A stretch of DNA of 32,447 bases. Origin: DASRCB01 sp035653295 (GTDB taxonomy: Bacteria > Acidobacteriota > Terriglobia > Bryobacterales > Bryobacteraceae). The notes beneath the pieces were generated by a model. It made no database searches, was not told where the DNA came from, and saw only the letters and a list, made by a program, of their open reading frames with translations. The stretch covers positions 1 to 32,447 of the forward strand of contig DASRCB010000354.1 in the NCBI GenBank assembly GCA_035653295.1. Direction: 5' to 3'. A program made the translations under genes and the position numbers. Below are positions 1 to 9,808 of this stretch, piece by piece (position 1 is the stretch's first letter; each line of letters opens with the position of its first letter).

Positions 1-48
1 AGAGTACGTGCGCGACCGCGGTACATTGTTTGAACGGGGGCAGTCGCC

Positions 49-621
49 ATGCGAATTATGCTCATCCTCGTGGTTGCCGGCACGGCATTTGCACAGGTCG
101 GCATTCACCCGTACACCCTGAAGACCGTTTCTCGCCAGTACGACAGGGCGGGCAACCTGGTTTCCGAGTCCCGCTTCCTGACTGCGGTGGATAAGACGGG
201 ATCGCTGGTCACCGTCGATCTGGATCCGTCGCGCGGCGGGGCCCGGCAGATTCTCGATGTCGTGAATCACCGCGTCATTCTGGTGGAACCCAGGTCCGCA
301 ATGGCTTCGAGCGCGCCTTATGATTGGGCGCCAGAAACGCGCGCATGCGAAGACCGCTTTCGTGCGATTCGCGATGCCAGGGTGACCGTGGACCGGTCGG
401 CAGGCGCGATTCAGGGTGTTCCGGTGGAGCGCGTTCTTGTCGATTTGCCGGACCGCCGCATGGAGGTGTTCCTCGCCCCGTCACTGGCGTGTGAAATGCT
501 CAGGGTCACAGACACGCGAAACGGAGTGCCGCTCGATACGAGCGCGGCTGAGGAGCTCAAAGTCGGCGACCCGGATCCCCGGCTGTTCGCAATTCCCGCT
601 GATTATCGATGGATCAGGTGA
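49..621 (+). CDS. Small secreted protein of unknown function
   Basis: This encodes 190 residues that I do not recognise. A short hydrophobic N-terminus (about residues 3-15, ending AFA-Q) looks like a signal peptide, so the product is probably exported. The rest is a mixed alpha/beta soluble protein with two cysteines near residues 99 and 148 that could form a disulfide. The start is the ATG at 49, preceded by a G-rich stretch (GGGGG at 36-40) that can serve as a weak ribosome binding site; an in-frame ATG at 58 is an alternative. The stop lies 13 bases before the SIS-domain gene, so it is probably the first gene of a three-gene operon. The function is unknown; a link to sugar metabolism is only inferred from its neighbours. 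Confidence 0.75.
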   Translation: MRIMLILVVAGTAFAQVGIHPYTLKTVSRQYDRAGNLVSESRFLTAVDKTGSLVTVDLDPSRGGARQILDVVNHRVILVEPRSAMASSAPYDWAPETRACEDRFRAIRDARVTVDRSAGAIQGVPVERVLVDLPDRRMEVFLAPSLACEMLRVTDTRNGVPLDTSAAEELKVGDPDPRLFAIPADYRWIR

Positions 622-634
622 GCGTCAAATCAGA

Positions 635-1411
635 ATGAGCAGCAATGCCGCCGAGCGTTATTTCGACGCGACGGTCGAACTGTTACAGCGCCTGCGGCGC
701 AATGAACTGCCCAACATCCAGCGCGCGGCCGAAATCTGCGCCCGGACGATCGCCGCCGGCGGCCTGGTGTTCCTGTTCGGCAACGGCCACTCGCGAATGA
801 TGTGCGAGGAGATGACCCCGCGCCAGGGCTGCTTCCCGGGGTTCTTTGCGCTGGTTGAGCTGTCGCTCTCAACGCACGCCTCCATCGTGGGCACGAACGG
901 CCTCCGGGCGCCGCTGTATCTGGAGAAGTACGAAGGGTACGCGGAAGAGATCCTCAAGAGCTTCCACTTCGGCCCCCATGACGCGTTTATCGTGATCTCC
1001 ACCAGCGGCATTCGCCCGGTGGTGGTGGAAATGGCCATGGGTGCGCAGAGGCGTGGCATGCCGGTGATTGCCATCGTGTCCCGCGAGCACTGCGACAACT
1101 CCGCTCCGGCCCACTCCTCGGGGAAGAAGCTGATCGATTTCGCCGACGTGGTGATCGACAACCAGAGCCCGCCCGGAGATTGTGTCCTCGAACTGGAAGG
1201 GCTGGAATGGCGAACCTGTCCGACCTCCACCATCACTGGCGCGATGATCATCAACATGATTCGCGGCGCCACCGCCGAGCTGCTGCTCGAGCGCGGCCAC
1301 CGGCCGGAGCTTCTGCCGAGTCATCAGTTCGTGGGCGACAGCGGCGCCGAGCAGCAACTGGAGCGCTTCTACGAAGCGTACCGCCTCAGTTTGAGGCGCC
1401 TTTACGAGTGA
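635..1411 (+). CDS. SIS-domain sugar isomerase-like protein
   Basis: This 258-residue cytoplasmic protein belongs to the SIS (sugar isomerase) family that binds phosphosugars, as in GmhA, MurQ and the UPF0309 proteins. The visible marks are the phosphate-loop segment GNGHS at residues 49-53 and the second SIS motif STSG at 122-125, followed by a strand ending V-I-A-I-V-S. There is no N-terminal helix-turn-helix of the RpiR type, so it is a free-standing SIS protein and not a regulator. The start at 635 is chosen because the open frame upstream runs into the preceding gene; that gene ends at 621. Only 4 bases separate its stop from the following oxidoreductase, suggesting co-transcription and a shared role in handling an amino sugar or sugar phosphate. 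The exact substrate cannot be read from sequence. Confidence 0.88.
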   Translation: MSSNAAERYFDATVELLQRLRRNELPNIQRAAEICARTIAAGGLVFLFGNGHSRMMCEEMTPRQGCFPGFFALVELSLSTHASIVGTNGLRAPLYLEKYEGYAEEILKSFHFGPHDAFIVISTSGIRPVVVEMAMGAQRRGMPVIAIVSREHCDNSAPAHSSGKKLIDFADVVIDNQSPPGDCVLELEGLEWRTCPTSTITGAMIINMIRGATAELLLERGHRPELLPSHQFVGDSGAEQQLERFYEAYRLSLRRLYE

Positions 1412-1415
1412 GCCG

Positions 1416-2462
1416 ATGAAAAACGTGCGTATCGCCATGCTCGGTTCGGGCTTTGTGGCCGAGTTTTACATGCAGGGCCTCGCCAACGTGAACGGCCAGG
1501 AGGTGGCCGTCAACTATTCGCGGTCCGCGGAGCGCGCGCGCCGGTTTGCGGACCGGTGGCGCATTCCGGAAAGCAGCACCGATCTGGACGAACTGGTCTC
1601 GCGCAGCGATATCGACCTTTACCTGATCGCACTCCCCAATGAGGAGCACCTGCCTGCCGGCCTGAAACTGGCGCGGGCGGGGAAGAATCAGGTCTGCACC
1701 AAGCCGCTGGGCAGGACCCGCGAAGAAGCGCGGCAGCTCCGTGACGCCGTGCGCGCTTCCGGCGTAATGAACGGTTATGCGGAAACAGAGGTGTTCGCGC
1801 CGGCGGTGGTGAAGGCGCGCGAGACCATCGAAGCCGGCGGTATTGGGCGCGTGCTGTGGGTGCGCTCCCGCGAATCGCACAGCGGTCCGCACAGCCCGCA
1901 TTTCTGGGACATCGACAAGACCGGCGGCGGCGCGATGAATGATCTGGGCTGCCACTGCGTGGAAGCGGCGCGATACTTCTTCGGCAAGGACGATCCGATC
2001 ACAGACGTGCTGGCGTGGGGCGCCACTCTGGTTCATGGCGGCCGCACGCGCGGGGAAGATAATGCCCTCTTGGTGTTGAAGTTCGCCAGTGGCGGCATCG
2101 GGCATTGCGAGCTGTCGTGGACCACGCTGGGCGGCCTCGATCTGCGCAACGAAGTGCACGGGTCGGAGGGCTCCATCTTTACCGACGTGACCCGGCAAAC
2201 GCCGATCGCGTCGTTCACGTCGAAGTCAAGCGGATATGTGGTGGAGAAGGCCGATCTGGACTTCGGCTGGACGAAGCCGCTTCCCGAGGAGGCATTCGCA
2301 TACGGCTATCAGGCGGAGATGAAGCATTTCGTCGAGTGCGCGCGCGAAGGACGAACTCCGCGCGAGACCTACGAGGACGGGTACATCGTGAACTGCGTGC
2401 TGGACGCAGGTTACGAGTCCATGCGGGCACAGCGCTGGGTCAGCGTGGACTACGGCGCATAG
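1416..2462 (+). CDS. Gfo/Idh/MocA family oxidoreductase
   Basis: This 348-residue NAD(P)-dependent dehydrogenase has the two-domain Gfo/Idh/MocA plan. An N-terminal Rossmann fold opens with G-S-G-F-V-A near residues 9-14. The family's E-K-P motif appears as T-K-P-L-G near residue 92. The catalytic-site segment G-G-A-M-N-D-L-G-C-H falls near residues 170-179, with the His that typically contacts the substrate. Relatives oxidise or reduce inositols, sugars or sugar derivatives. There is no Tat or Sec signal, so it should be cytoplasmic. It follows the SIS gene with a 4-base gap, so the two probably act on the same sugar. Its stop lies only 13 bases from the stop of glnS on the other strand, so the two transcripts converge. 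Confidence 0.92.
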   Translation: MKNVRIAMLGSGFVAEFYMQGLANVNGQEVAVNYSRSAERARRFADRWRIPESSTDLDELVSRSDIDLYLIALPNEEHLPAGLKLARAGKNQVCTKPLGRTREEARQLRDAVRASGVMNGYAETEVFAPAVVKARETIEAGGIGRVLWVRSRESHSGPHSPHFWDIDKTGGGAMNDLGCHCVEAARYFFGKDDPITDVLAWGATLVHGGRTRGEDNALLVLKFASGGIGHCELSWTTLGGLDLRNEVHGSEGSIFTDVTRQTPIASFTSKSSGYVVEKADLDFGWTKPLPEEAFAYGYQAEMKHFVECAREGRTPRETYEDGYIVNCVLDAGYESMRAQRWVSVDYGA

Positions 2463-2475
2463 AACTCCAGCGTTG

Positions 2476-4148
<1,673 letters not shown>

Positions 4149-4152
<4 letters not shown>

Positions 4153-5579
4153 GAGAGCATTCCTAACGCGCGATCGACGCGGGCCAGCACCGTCTCTCGT
4201 CCGAGGACCGCAAGCGTTTCGAACAGCGGCGGCGCATTCTTCCGGCCGCACACCGCGACGCGAATGGGCTGGAACATCTGTCCCGCTTTCAGCTTGATTT
4301 CGTTGGCCGCGGTTCGAAGCGCTGATTCGAGCCCCGCGTGATCGAACACGGGGACCGTGGCCAGAACCTCTCTGCCCTTTTCAAGCGCGCGCTCCGCCAT
4401 GGCCATGTCGCCCTTCTGCGGCACGAGCTCGGCCGCATCGTACGGCTGCGGTTCGGTGAAGAAGAAATCCGCGACCGTGGCGACGTCGCGCAACAGCCGC
4501 ATTCGTTCCTGGATCAGCGGCGCAATGGTGCGCAGTTTCTCGGGCGTCGCGTTGCTGAACCCGGCCTGCAGTGCGTAAGGCATCAATCGGCGCGCGAATT
4601 CATCAATATCGAGAGCCCGAAGATGCTCCGCATTCAGCCACACCGCCTTGGGATCGAATGGATCTTCCTCGGTGAAGTTGATGGTTGCGTTGCTGCGGTG
4701 GATCGCCTCCAGCGAGAACAGTTGAACCAGCTCATCACGGGACATCTTTTCCTGATCGTTCTTCGGCGACCACCCCAGCAGCGACAGGAAATTCACGAAG
4801 GCATGGGGCAGGAAGCCCGCTTCGCGGTAGGTAGTTACGCTGACCACCGGGCCATGGATGCGCTTCGACAGCTTTGCCCCATCCGGCGCCATCAATAAGG
4901 GCAGGTGAGCCGTCCGAGGTACTTCGACGCCCAGCGCCTCAAAGATCAGCACGTGCTTGAATGTGTTGGCCAGATGCTCCTGGCCCCGCAGGATGTGCGT
5001 AATCCGCAGATCGGCATCGTCCGCGCACGAGGCCATATGGTACGTCGGCATGCCCGTGGAGCGAAGCAGCGCGAAATCCTCCAGATCGCTGGTCGCCTTG
5101 GTTACCGTGCCGTATACCAGATCCGCAACGGCAATTTCCGCGCGCGAGTCACGGGGTACCCGGAAGCGAAGCACGAACTGCTCCCCGGCACATGCGCGCC
5201 GGTCGCTTTCCTCACGTGTCAGTTCCCGCATTCCGGGATTGAAAAGCCATCCCGCTGTCGGGTTTTCCGAAGCGGTCGAGGCGGGCGTGAAGTCGCGATA
5301 GGCAAGGCCTTTCTCGAAGATCGCCTCCGCGGCCTGGCGATGCAGATCCAGCCGGTCGGATTGCCGGTAGAACTCATCCCAACCCAGCTCCAGCCATTCA
5401 AGACCCTCGTAAATGGAATCGAGAGAGGTCTGCGTGTTCCGTTCCAGGTCGGTGTCATCGATACGCAGAATGACCGCGCCGCCGTTGTGCCGCGCATAGA
5501 GCCAGTTGAAAATGAACGTGCGCGCCCCGCCAATGTGCAGGTAGCCTGTGGGCGAGGGCGCAAAACGGACACGGATCAT
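4149..5579 (-). CDS. gltX: Glutamyl-tRNA synthetase
   Basis: This class I synthetase attaches glutamate to tRNA-Glu in the cytoplasm. The product is 476 residues, normal for bacterial GluRS (about 470-490). The H-I-G-H-type motif is H-I-G-G at residues 15-18, following FAPSPTG, and the K-M-S-K-S equivalent is K-L-S-K-R at 236-240. The C-terminal part is the helical anticodon-binding domain expected of bacterial GluRS. I use the ATG at 5579; a TTG four codons upstream (5591) is a possible alternative, but there is no clear Shine-Dalgarno for either. The stop overlaps the glnS start by 4 bases. With a dedicated GlnRS next door, this enzyme may be discriminating, that is, may not mischarge tRNA-Gln, but that is inference. 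Confidence 0.96.
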
Positions 5580-5659
5580 GCGTAAATTCAAGATTAGCTT
5601 ACCGGTCCAGGAGAGCTGTGCCGGGACGCTCGAAGGGGATGAGGTGCACTCGCCGCCAC

Positions 5660-5681
5660 CCGAGCCGCGGCTCGGATTTTA
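5660..5681 (-). promoter_or_regulatory. Possible gltX promoter -10 with overlapping palindrome
   Basis: On the minus strand a TAAAAT hexamer (5681-5676) lies about 100 bases upstream of gltX. Immediately downstream is a perfect 16-base palindrome, CCGAGCCGCGGCTCGG (5660-5675), which would cover the transcription start. No convincing -35 box is visible 16-18 bases upstream. The palindrome could be an operator or a leader hairpin. On the plus strand the same palindrome followed by ATTTT resembles a weak terminator, but no plus-strand gene precedes it. Confidence 0.3.
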
Positions 5682-5878
5682 CCGTAATACCGGATCGACG
5701 TGATTGATCGCCAGGAACGATGTATTAAAGAATAGGCGAGCCCAAACCGGCTAAACCGAACGGACTAGGTAATCACATATGAAGAAAAGGGATCCGCGTC
5801 GTTGACTCTAATACTGGAACGGCGGGATTTTGACCGGAGCAAGTTCCCGGACCGGTTCATATGATCTCGGGAGGAGCA

Positions 5879-6127
5879 ATGAAGACACCGCATGTCAGTC
5901 GCTCCGAATGCCGCGCGTGCAAACGATTCTGCTCGGAAATAGAAGCGCTCGCCGGAGTCACGAATGAATTTTTCGCCATGGGGTACATGAAAGACGGCGT
6001 TGTGAGTCTCTCGGAACTTGAAATGGCCATCCGTGGGTACAAGAGGCACGTGCATCGGGAGCATCAGTCGCGGCGCGGTGCGGTCCAGCCGAGTATCCGC
6101 CGTCGTTCCGCCACCAGGGCCGCATAA
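5879..6127 (+). CDS. Small cysteine-containing hypothetical protein
   Basis: This encodes 82 residues with no family I recognise. The start at 5879 is backed by a strong ribosome binding site, GGGAGGAG at 5869-5876, only two bases upstream of the ATG. An upstream in-frame ATG at 5861 has no such site. The N-terminus carries C11-x2-C14-x3-C18, which could bind a metal; no further Cys is present, so a fourth ligand would have to be His (H5 or one of the two late His residues). The middle is acidic and helical, and the tail is basic and rich in Arg, suggesting nucleic acid contact. No signal peptide or membrane segment is seen. It stands alone between gltX (divergent) and a convergent secreted-protein gene. 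Confidence 0.6.
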   Translation: MKTPHVSRSECRACKRFCSEIEALAGVTNEFFAMGYMKDGVVSLSELEMAIRGYKRHVHREHQSRRGAVQPSIRRRSATRAA

Positions 6128-6188
6128 ATCTGAGCAATTCAGCGCTACCGGCCAGGCGCTGTCAAAGTCCCCGCGTTGCAGGCGCCCG

Positions 6189-6914
6189 CTACTTCAGCCA
6201 GGGCAGGCTCAGCGACGAACTTGCCGTGAACACCGGCGCTTCGAACGACACCCTTGTCGCCCCGATATCAATTACGAATGCATCGGCCGCGGCTTTGAAA
6301 TTACATGCCGCGACGGCGTAGCCGGAAAATCCGGGGGCGTTTCCGCTTGCCAGCGTGGCATAATTCGTCCCCGCCGTGATGCTCGGGGTCGTCGTCGGCG
6401 GCGGCGCTGCCGACCCGAACCAGCTTATCGTGCACGTTCCGGCCGGTCCCGTGTGACCGAGGGAGTCCTGGCCGACATTGGAGATAACCATCGCGGTATC
6501 GAAGCCGGTCTGATTCGTTACGAAGGTGAACAGGATAAAGGTTCTGTTGAAATCGACGGTGCTCGATATCGCCTGCCTTCCGTAGGTAAGCATCACTGCG
6601 TATTGCCCGGGAGTCAGCTTCGAGGCTGGAAAGGTGTCCGGCAATGTGGCGTCGATCTCCGAGGGCGTTACCAAATCGAGGTGCAGTTGAGCCGTCGTGC
6701 CGCCCGCAACCAGCGACACAGCCGACAGGCCGGCGCCCGCCATACTGGTCAGCCGGCGTCCGTTCACGATCAGCGTGTTCGTGGCGGCTTCGATTCTCGT
6801 GTCCGAAACGGCCGGATCGCTGGTGGCCGCCCACGATGCAGTTTCTAAACCGGTAAGCAGAATCAGCGCGCCAGCCGTCCCTGCCAGTAACGATGGCAAT
6901 GTCCGTAGATTCAC
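6189..6914 (-). CDS. Secreted acidobacterial protein of unknown function
   Basis: This encodes 241 residues beginning at a GTG (6914) that is preceded by the ribosome binding site AAAGGGGAG with 7-8 bases of spacing; longer versions reaching to 7043 lack such a site. The N-terminus is a signal peptide (hydrophobic residues about 8-28, ending near A-S-W-A-A). The remainder is beta-rich and Ser/Thr/Ala-rich, with a segment containing FVTNQTGFDTAMVISN that I recognise as typical of a poorly described group of exported acidobacterial proteins with an Ig- or adhesin-like appearance. Two late cysteines (in TCTISW and AACNF) could pair. A long opposite-strand frame (6018-6848) covers the same DNA but has no ribosome binding site or recognisable product. 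Confidence 0.75.
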   Translation of the reverse strand: MNLRTLPSLLAGTAGALILLTGLETASWAATSDPAVSDTRIEAATNTLIVNGRRLTSMAGAGLSAVSLVAGGTTAQLHLDLVTPSEIDATLPDTFPASKLTPGQYAVMLTYGRQAISSTVDFNRTFILFTFVTNQTGFDTAMVISNVGQDSLGHTGPAGTCTISWFGSAAPPPTTTPSITAGTNYATLASGNAPGFSGYAVAACNFKAAADAFVIDIGATRVSFEAPVFTASSSLSLPWLK

Positions 6915-6936
6915 GCGAGGCTCCCCTTTCGGCGAG

Positions 6937-6945
6937 AGAATACCA
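6937..6945 (-). promoter_or_regulatory. Extended -10 promoter for the secreted-protein gene
   Basis: On the minus strand TGGTATTCT (TG-n-TATTCT, an extended -10 element) ends 22 bases upstream of the GTG start at 6914. This would give a short leader containing the AAAGGGGAG ribosome binding site. The -35 region is weak, as is usual for extended -10 promoters. Confidence 0.4.
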
Positions 6946-7100
6946 CCGCGGCGCCACGACGCGAAACTGTTCGTTGGGCTAATCCCTTCCCGGCTCATTT
7001 TGCGCAATCGCATCCGTCGGGGTCTGGATCCCCGCCACTTCACGCGAGCGCTGCACGGTTCCCATTCGGTGGGGGCGACCCTGCGTAGCCAGCGTCAGCT

Positions 7101-7152
7101 CTGGGACAACCTGCCCCCGAACAGGCTTCATGCTGGGACAGTTTGTCCCGGC
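7101..7152. promoter_or_regulatory. GGGACA repeat and dyad in the divergent 302-base gap
   Basis: The 302-base gap 6915-7216 separates the secreted-protein gene (-) from the subtilase gene (+). Within it CTGGGACA occurs twice (7101-7108 and 7133-7140), 32 bases apart, about three helical turns. The second copy is the left arm of a dyad GGGACA-GTT-TGTCCC (7135-7149) that extends by GCT/GGC to 7132-7152 with one G-T pair. This resembles an operator with one full site and one half site. The rest of the gap shows nothing else I can support. Confidence 0.35.
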
Positions 7153-7216
7153 AGGGAACTTACTCGCGCCATCAAGTGTTTAGTGATTAGGCCCACTCAT
7201 TGCAAAAGGGCTGGTC

Positions 7217-8899
7217 ATGACGGTGGAGACTCGACGATCGAGAGTACTGGCGGCCAGGTACGCCGCTTTTCTGCTGATACCGACCACAGCAATAGCCGGG
7301 CATATGGCCAAAGACCTGGAAGATGGTGATCTCCTGGGCAGCGGCAACGTGGACGTGATTATTCAGTTCAACTCCCGGCCCACGGCCCGCCACCACCAGA
7401 AAGTGATTGCGCGCGGTGGCGCGCTGAAGCAGGACCTCGGCAGCATCATCCCCGGTGCAGCCTACCATGTGCCCGGACACGCTCTGGCCGAACTGGCGGC
7501 GGATCCCGATGTGGCGTACATCTCGCCCGACCGGCCCGTGCAGAGCCTGCTCAACTATGTCGAGCCGTCTGTGAACGCGAATATCGCGTACTCCTACGGG
7601 TATGACGGCAGGGGAATTGGAATCGCGATTCTGGACTGCGGTATCTCGGCTCCAAAGGACCTGAACGACGCATCCGGAAAAAGCCGAGTCGTTTACAGCC
7701 AGAGCTTCACCAGCAACGGCGCCGTCGACGTTTACGGGCATGGCACGCACGTAGCTGGGATTGCCGCCGGGAACGGCGGGAGTTCAACCGGCAAATACCT
7801 GGGCATCGCACCAAAGGCCACGCTGATCAACCTGCGCGTCCTTGACGATAACGGCGCGGGTACCGACAGCGCTGTGATCGCCGCCATTCAGCAGGCTATT
7901 GCACTGAAGTCGAAGTACAACATTCGGGTGATCAACCTTTCCCTCGGCCGTCCGGTATTCGAGAGCTACACGAAAGATCCGCTCTGTCAGGCAGTGGAGG
8001 CGGCATGGAAAGCGGGTATCGTCGTGGTTGCCGCCGCCGGCAACGACGGGCGCAACAACTCCCAGGGAACCAACGGCTATGGCACGATTACCGCGCCGGG
8101 GAACGATCCGTATGTCATCACCGTGGGCGCGATGAAAACCATGGGCACGCCGACGCGGAACGACGACCTGATCGCCAGTTACAGCTCCAAAGGCCCCACG
8201 CTGATCGATCACATCGTAAAGCCGGATCTGGTCGCGCCGGGCAATCGCGTTGTGTCTCTGAACACCTCGGCGTCCAGCCTGCTAAGCCACTCCTACCCCG
8301 GTAACGTGGTGTCCAGTTCCTATTTCCTGCTCAGCGGCACCAGCATGGCCACCCCGGTGGTGAGCGGAGCGGTCGCGCTGCTGCTCCAGCAGAATCCGAA
8401 TCTCACGCCCGACCAGGTGAAGGCGCGCTTAATGAAGACCGCTTCGAAGTCTTTTCCCGCATCGAGCGTAGCCACCGACCCGGCCACCGGGGCGACGTAC
8501 ACCAGCGAGTACGACGCATTCACTGTGGGCGCAGGCTATCTCGATGTCTGGGCCGCTTTGAATAACACCGATGTGGCAAACGGCAGCGCCATTTCGCCAA
8601 CGGCGTTCTATGACCCGCAGGCAGGTACGGTGACGATCCAGAACACTTCGACAGGTGCATCAGGAGCGATCGCCGTCTGGGGAACCAGTCCGGTCTGGGG
8701 CACGAACGTTCTCTGGGGCAGCAACGTGTTGTGGGGAAGCAAGACCATCACCGGTAAGAACGTGCTTTGGGGCAGCAATGTCGTGTCGGGCAGCAACGTC
8801 CTGTGGGGCAGCAACGTGCTCTGGGGCAGCCAGGCCGTATGGGGGACATCGACCACACCGGGCACCGAAAGTACGCCCCTGACCATCCGCGGCGAATGA
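7217..8899 (+). CDS. Secreted S8 subtilisin-like protease with W-G-S repeat tail
   Basis: This is a 560-residue serine protease of the subtilase (S8) family. In order: a signal peptide (about residues 1-28), an inhibitor I9-like propeptide (about 43-107), and the peptidase domain (about 125-450). The catalytic triad is visible: Asp140 in I-L-D-C-G, His175 in G-H-G-T-H-V-A-G, and Ser376 in S-G-T-S-M-A-T-P; the oxyanion Asn is N276 in A-A-G-N-D. The residue after Asp140 is Cys, where Ser or Thr is usual. Residues 487-544 are a run of nine short V-(L)-W-G-(S/T) units. The ATG at 7217 follows AAAAGGG with 6 bases of spacing. The gene stands alone, with the mature enzyme probably acting in the periplasm or medium to degrade protein. 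Confidence 0.95.
   Translation: MTVETRRSRVLAARYAAFLLIPTTAIAGHMAKDLEDGDLLGSGNVDVIIQFNSRPTARHHQKVIARGGALKQDLGSIIPGAAYHVPGHALAELAADPDVAYISPDRPVQSLLNYVEPSVNANIAYSYGYDGRGIGIAILDCGISAPKDLNDASGKSRVVYSQSFTSNGAVDVYGHGTHVAGIAAGNGGSSTGKYLGIAPKATLINLRVLDDNGAGTDSAVIAAIQQAIALKSKYNIRVINLSLGRPVFESYTKDPLCQAVEAAWKAGIVVVAAAGNDGRNNSQGTNGYGTITAPGNDPYVITVGAMKTMGTPTRNDDLIASYSSKGPTLIDHIVKPDLVAPGNRVVSLNTSASSLLSHSYPGNVVSSSYFLLSGTSMATPVVSGAVALLLQQNPNLTPDQVKARLMKTASKSFPASSVATDPATGATYTSEYDAFTVGAGYLDVWAALNNTDVANGSAISPTAFYDPQAGTVTIQNTSTGASGAIAVWGTSPVWGTNVLWGSNVLWGSKTITGKNVLWGSNVVSGSNVLWGSNVLWGSQAVWGTSTTPGTESTPLTIRGE
8675..8848 (+). repeat. Tandem V-L-W-G-S coding repeat
   Basis: The 3' end of the subtilase gene holds a degenerate tandem repeat of 15-18 bases, each coding N-V-L-W-G-S or V-W-G-T. 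There are nine units, broken once by a K-T-I-T-G-K spacer and with one unit degraded to V-V-S-G-S. The DNA is also repetitive (CAACGTG/C-CTGTGGGG-CAG style), so it is prone to slippage and copy-number change. Trp is otherwise rare in the protein, which makes the segment compositionally distinct. Confidence 0.9.
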
Positions 8900-9017
8900 C
8901 GGGCGCTATCCCGTGCTCAATCGGCTCGAAGCCATCACATGAGAGTTCCGGCCTGTTCGAAGGAGCGTTGGGAATTGTGGGATTCGTGAAGCTACGTAAA
9001 AGCAGGTTGCTGAAGTG

Positions 9018-9095
9018 TGGTACGCCCGAGAGGATTCGAACCTCTGACCTTTTGCTCCGGAGGCAAACGCTCTATCCAGGCTGAGCTACGGGCGC
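9018..9095 (-). tRNA. tRNA-Arg (anticodon CCG)
   Basis: The minus strand folds into a complete cloverleaf. The acceptor stem is GCGCCCG paired with CGGGCGT (first pair G-U), the D stem is GCTC/GAGC, and the anticodon stem is TTTGC/GCAAA with loop CTCCGGA (anticodon CCG, reading CGG). The variable loop is AGGTC and the T arm is AGAGG-TTCGAAT-CCTCT. The discriminator is A and the CCA is encoded (9018-9020). Length is 78 with CCA. CGG is a common arginine codon in this high-GC DNA. Confidence 0.97.
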
Positions 9096-9109
9096 AAATC
9101 TACTACACG

Positions 9110-9115
9110 AGTATA
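9110..9115 (-). promoter_or_regulatory. -10 box of the tRNA-Arg gene
   Basis: TATACT on the minus strand (9115-9110) sits 14 bases before the first tRNA base, which would start transcription about 7-8 bases upstream of the mature 5' end. The -35 region overlaps the end of the thioredoxin-like gene and only weakly matches consensus. Confidence 0.45.
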
Positions 9116-9132
9116 CCCTGCGGACGCCGCGA

Positions 9133-9717
9133 TCAGGACGAATTGCGGGCCGACGAAGCGACATGATGGTGCGTCCCGCTGCGGTGCGCGCTGGGCCCCG
9201 GCTCCTTCGTTAAGGTCTCGATCTGCTCGCGCCAGTACGCTTCCTGCAGCATCTTCATGTCGCCCTGGGGCGGCGTTTGCGAGCGCACCACACCCTTCTT
9301 GTCGATCCACACGATCTGCGGCACCACGCTGCGCTCCATCGGCGAGATGCCGAGATATCCGAGCACCTCATCGCGCGGAGCGAAGCCCACCGGGAAATTC
9401 ACGGCGTTCTGCTTGATGAAGTCCGGCACCAGCATATTGGCCATATCGTTCCATGCGATCGCCACCGGCTGAAAGCCCCGGGGGCCGTATTCGGTGTACA
9501 GCTTGCTCATTTCGTTGCAGGTGTGCTGGCAATGCGGGCAGGTGGTGTGCACGAACAGCACGCAAAGCACCTTGCCCCGGTAGCTGCTGAGCAGTTTCTG
9601 GCTTCCGTCGTTGAAGCGGATCACGAACTCCGGGGTCGTGCTGCCCACTGTAGCGGCAACGGATGGCAGGCCCAAAGCCAGCGCCGCCGTGATTGCGAGG
9701 GCAACGCGTCTCAACAT
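9133..9717 (-). CDS. Exported thioredoxin-like (TlpA/AhpC-TSA type) protein
   Basis: This encodes 194 residues. A signal peptide (about residues 1-22, ending S-V-A-A) sends it across the inner membrane. The thioredoxin fold follows, with the redox motif C60-P-H-C63 in V-H-T-T-C-P-H-C and the cis-proline segment V-V-P-Q-I near residue 140. A third Cys at 67 is near the active site. The C-P-H-C pair is the DsbA-type sequence, while the domain layout (insert between beta strands, P-E-F near residue 29) is that of TlpA/peroxiredoxin-like proteins. It probably reduces or oxidises protein thiols in the periplasm. The His-rich tail (T-H-H-H-V) is odd and may bind metal. A GAGGAG lies 12 bases upstream of the start. 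Confidence 0.85.
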   Translation of the reverse strand: MLRRVALAITAALALGLPSVAATVGSTTPEFVIRFNDGSQKLLSSYRGKVLCVLFVHTTCPHCQHTCNEMSKLYTEYGPRGFQPVAIAWNDMANMLVPDFIKQNAVNFPVGFAPRDEVLGYLGISPMERSVVPQIVWIDKKGVVRSQTPPQGDMKMLQEAYWREQIETLTKEPGPSAHRSGTHHHVASSARNSS

Positions 9718-9808
9718 ATGTGCTTCGATCTCCTCATTTCCGCCTCCGCAGCGTCAGCGTGCGCCGGAAGCCCAGGCGAGGCTCCTCGCAGGTACCTACA
9801 GTGAGGCT

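Noticed and set aside
6018..6848. 276-residue plus-strand open frame
   Set aside because: It lies opposite the secreted-protein gene, has no ribosome binding site and an Arg-rich sequence typical of an antisense shadow in high-GC DNA.
8767..9084. Plus-strand open frame crossing the subtilase end and the tRNA
   Set aside because: It reads through antisense of tRNA-Arg and has no ribosome binding site.
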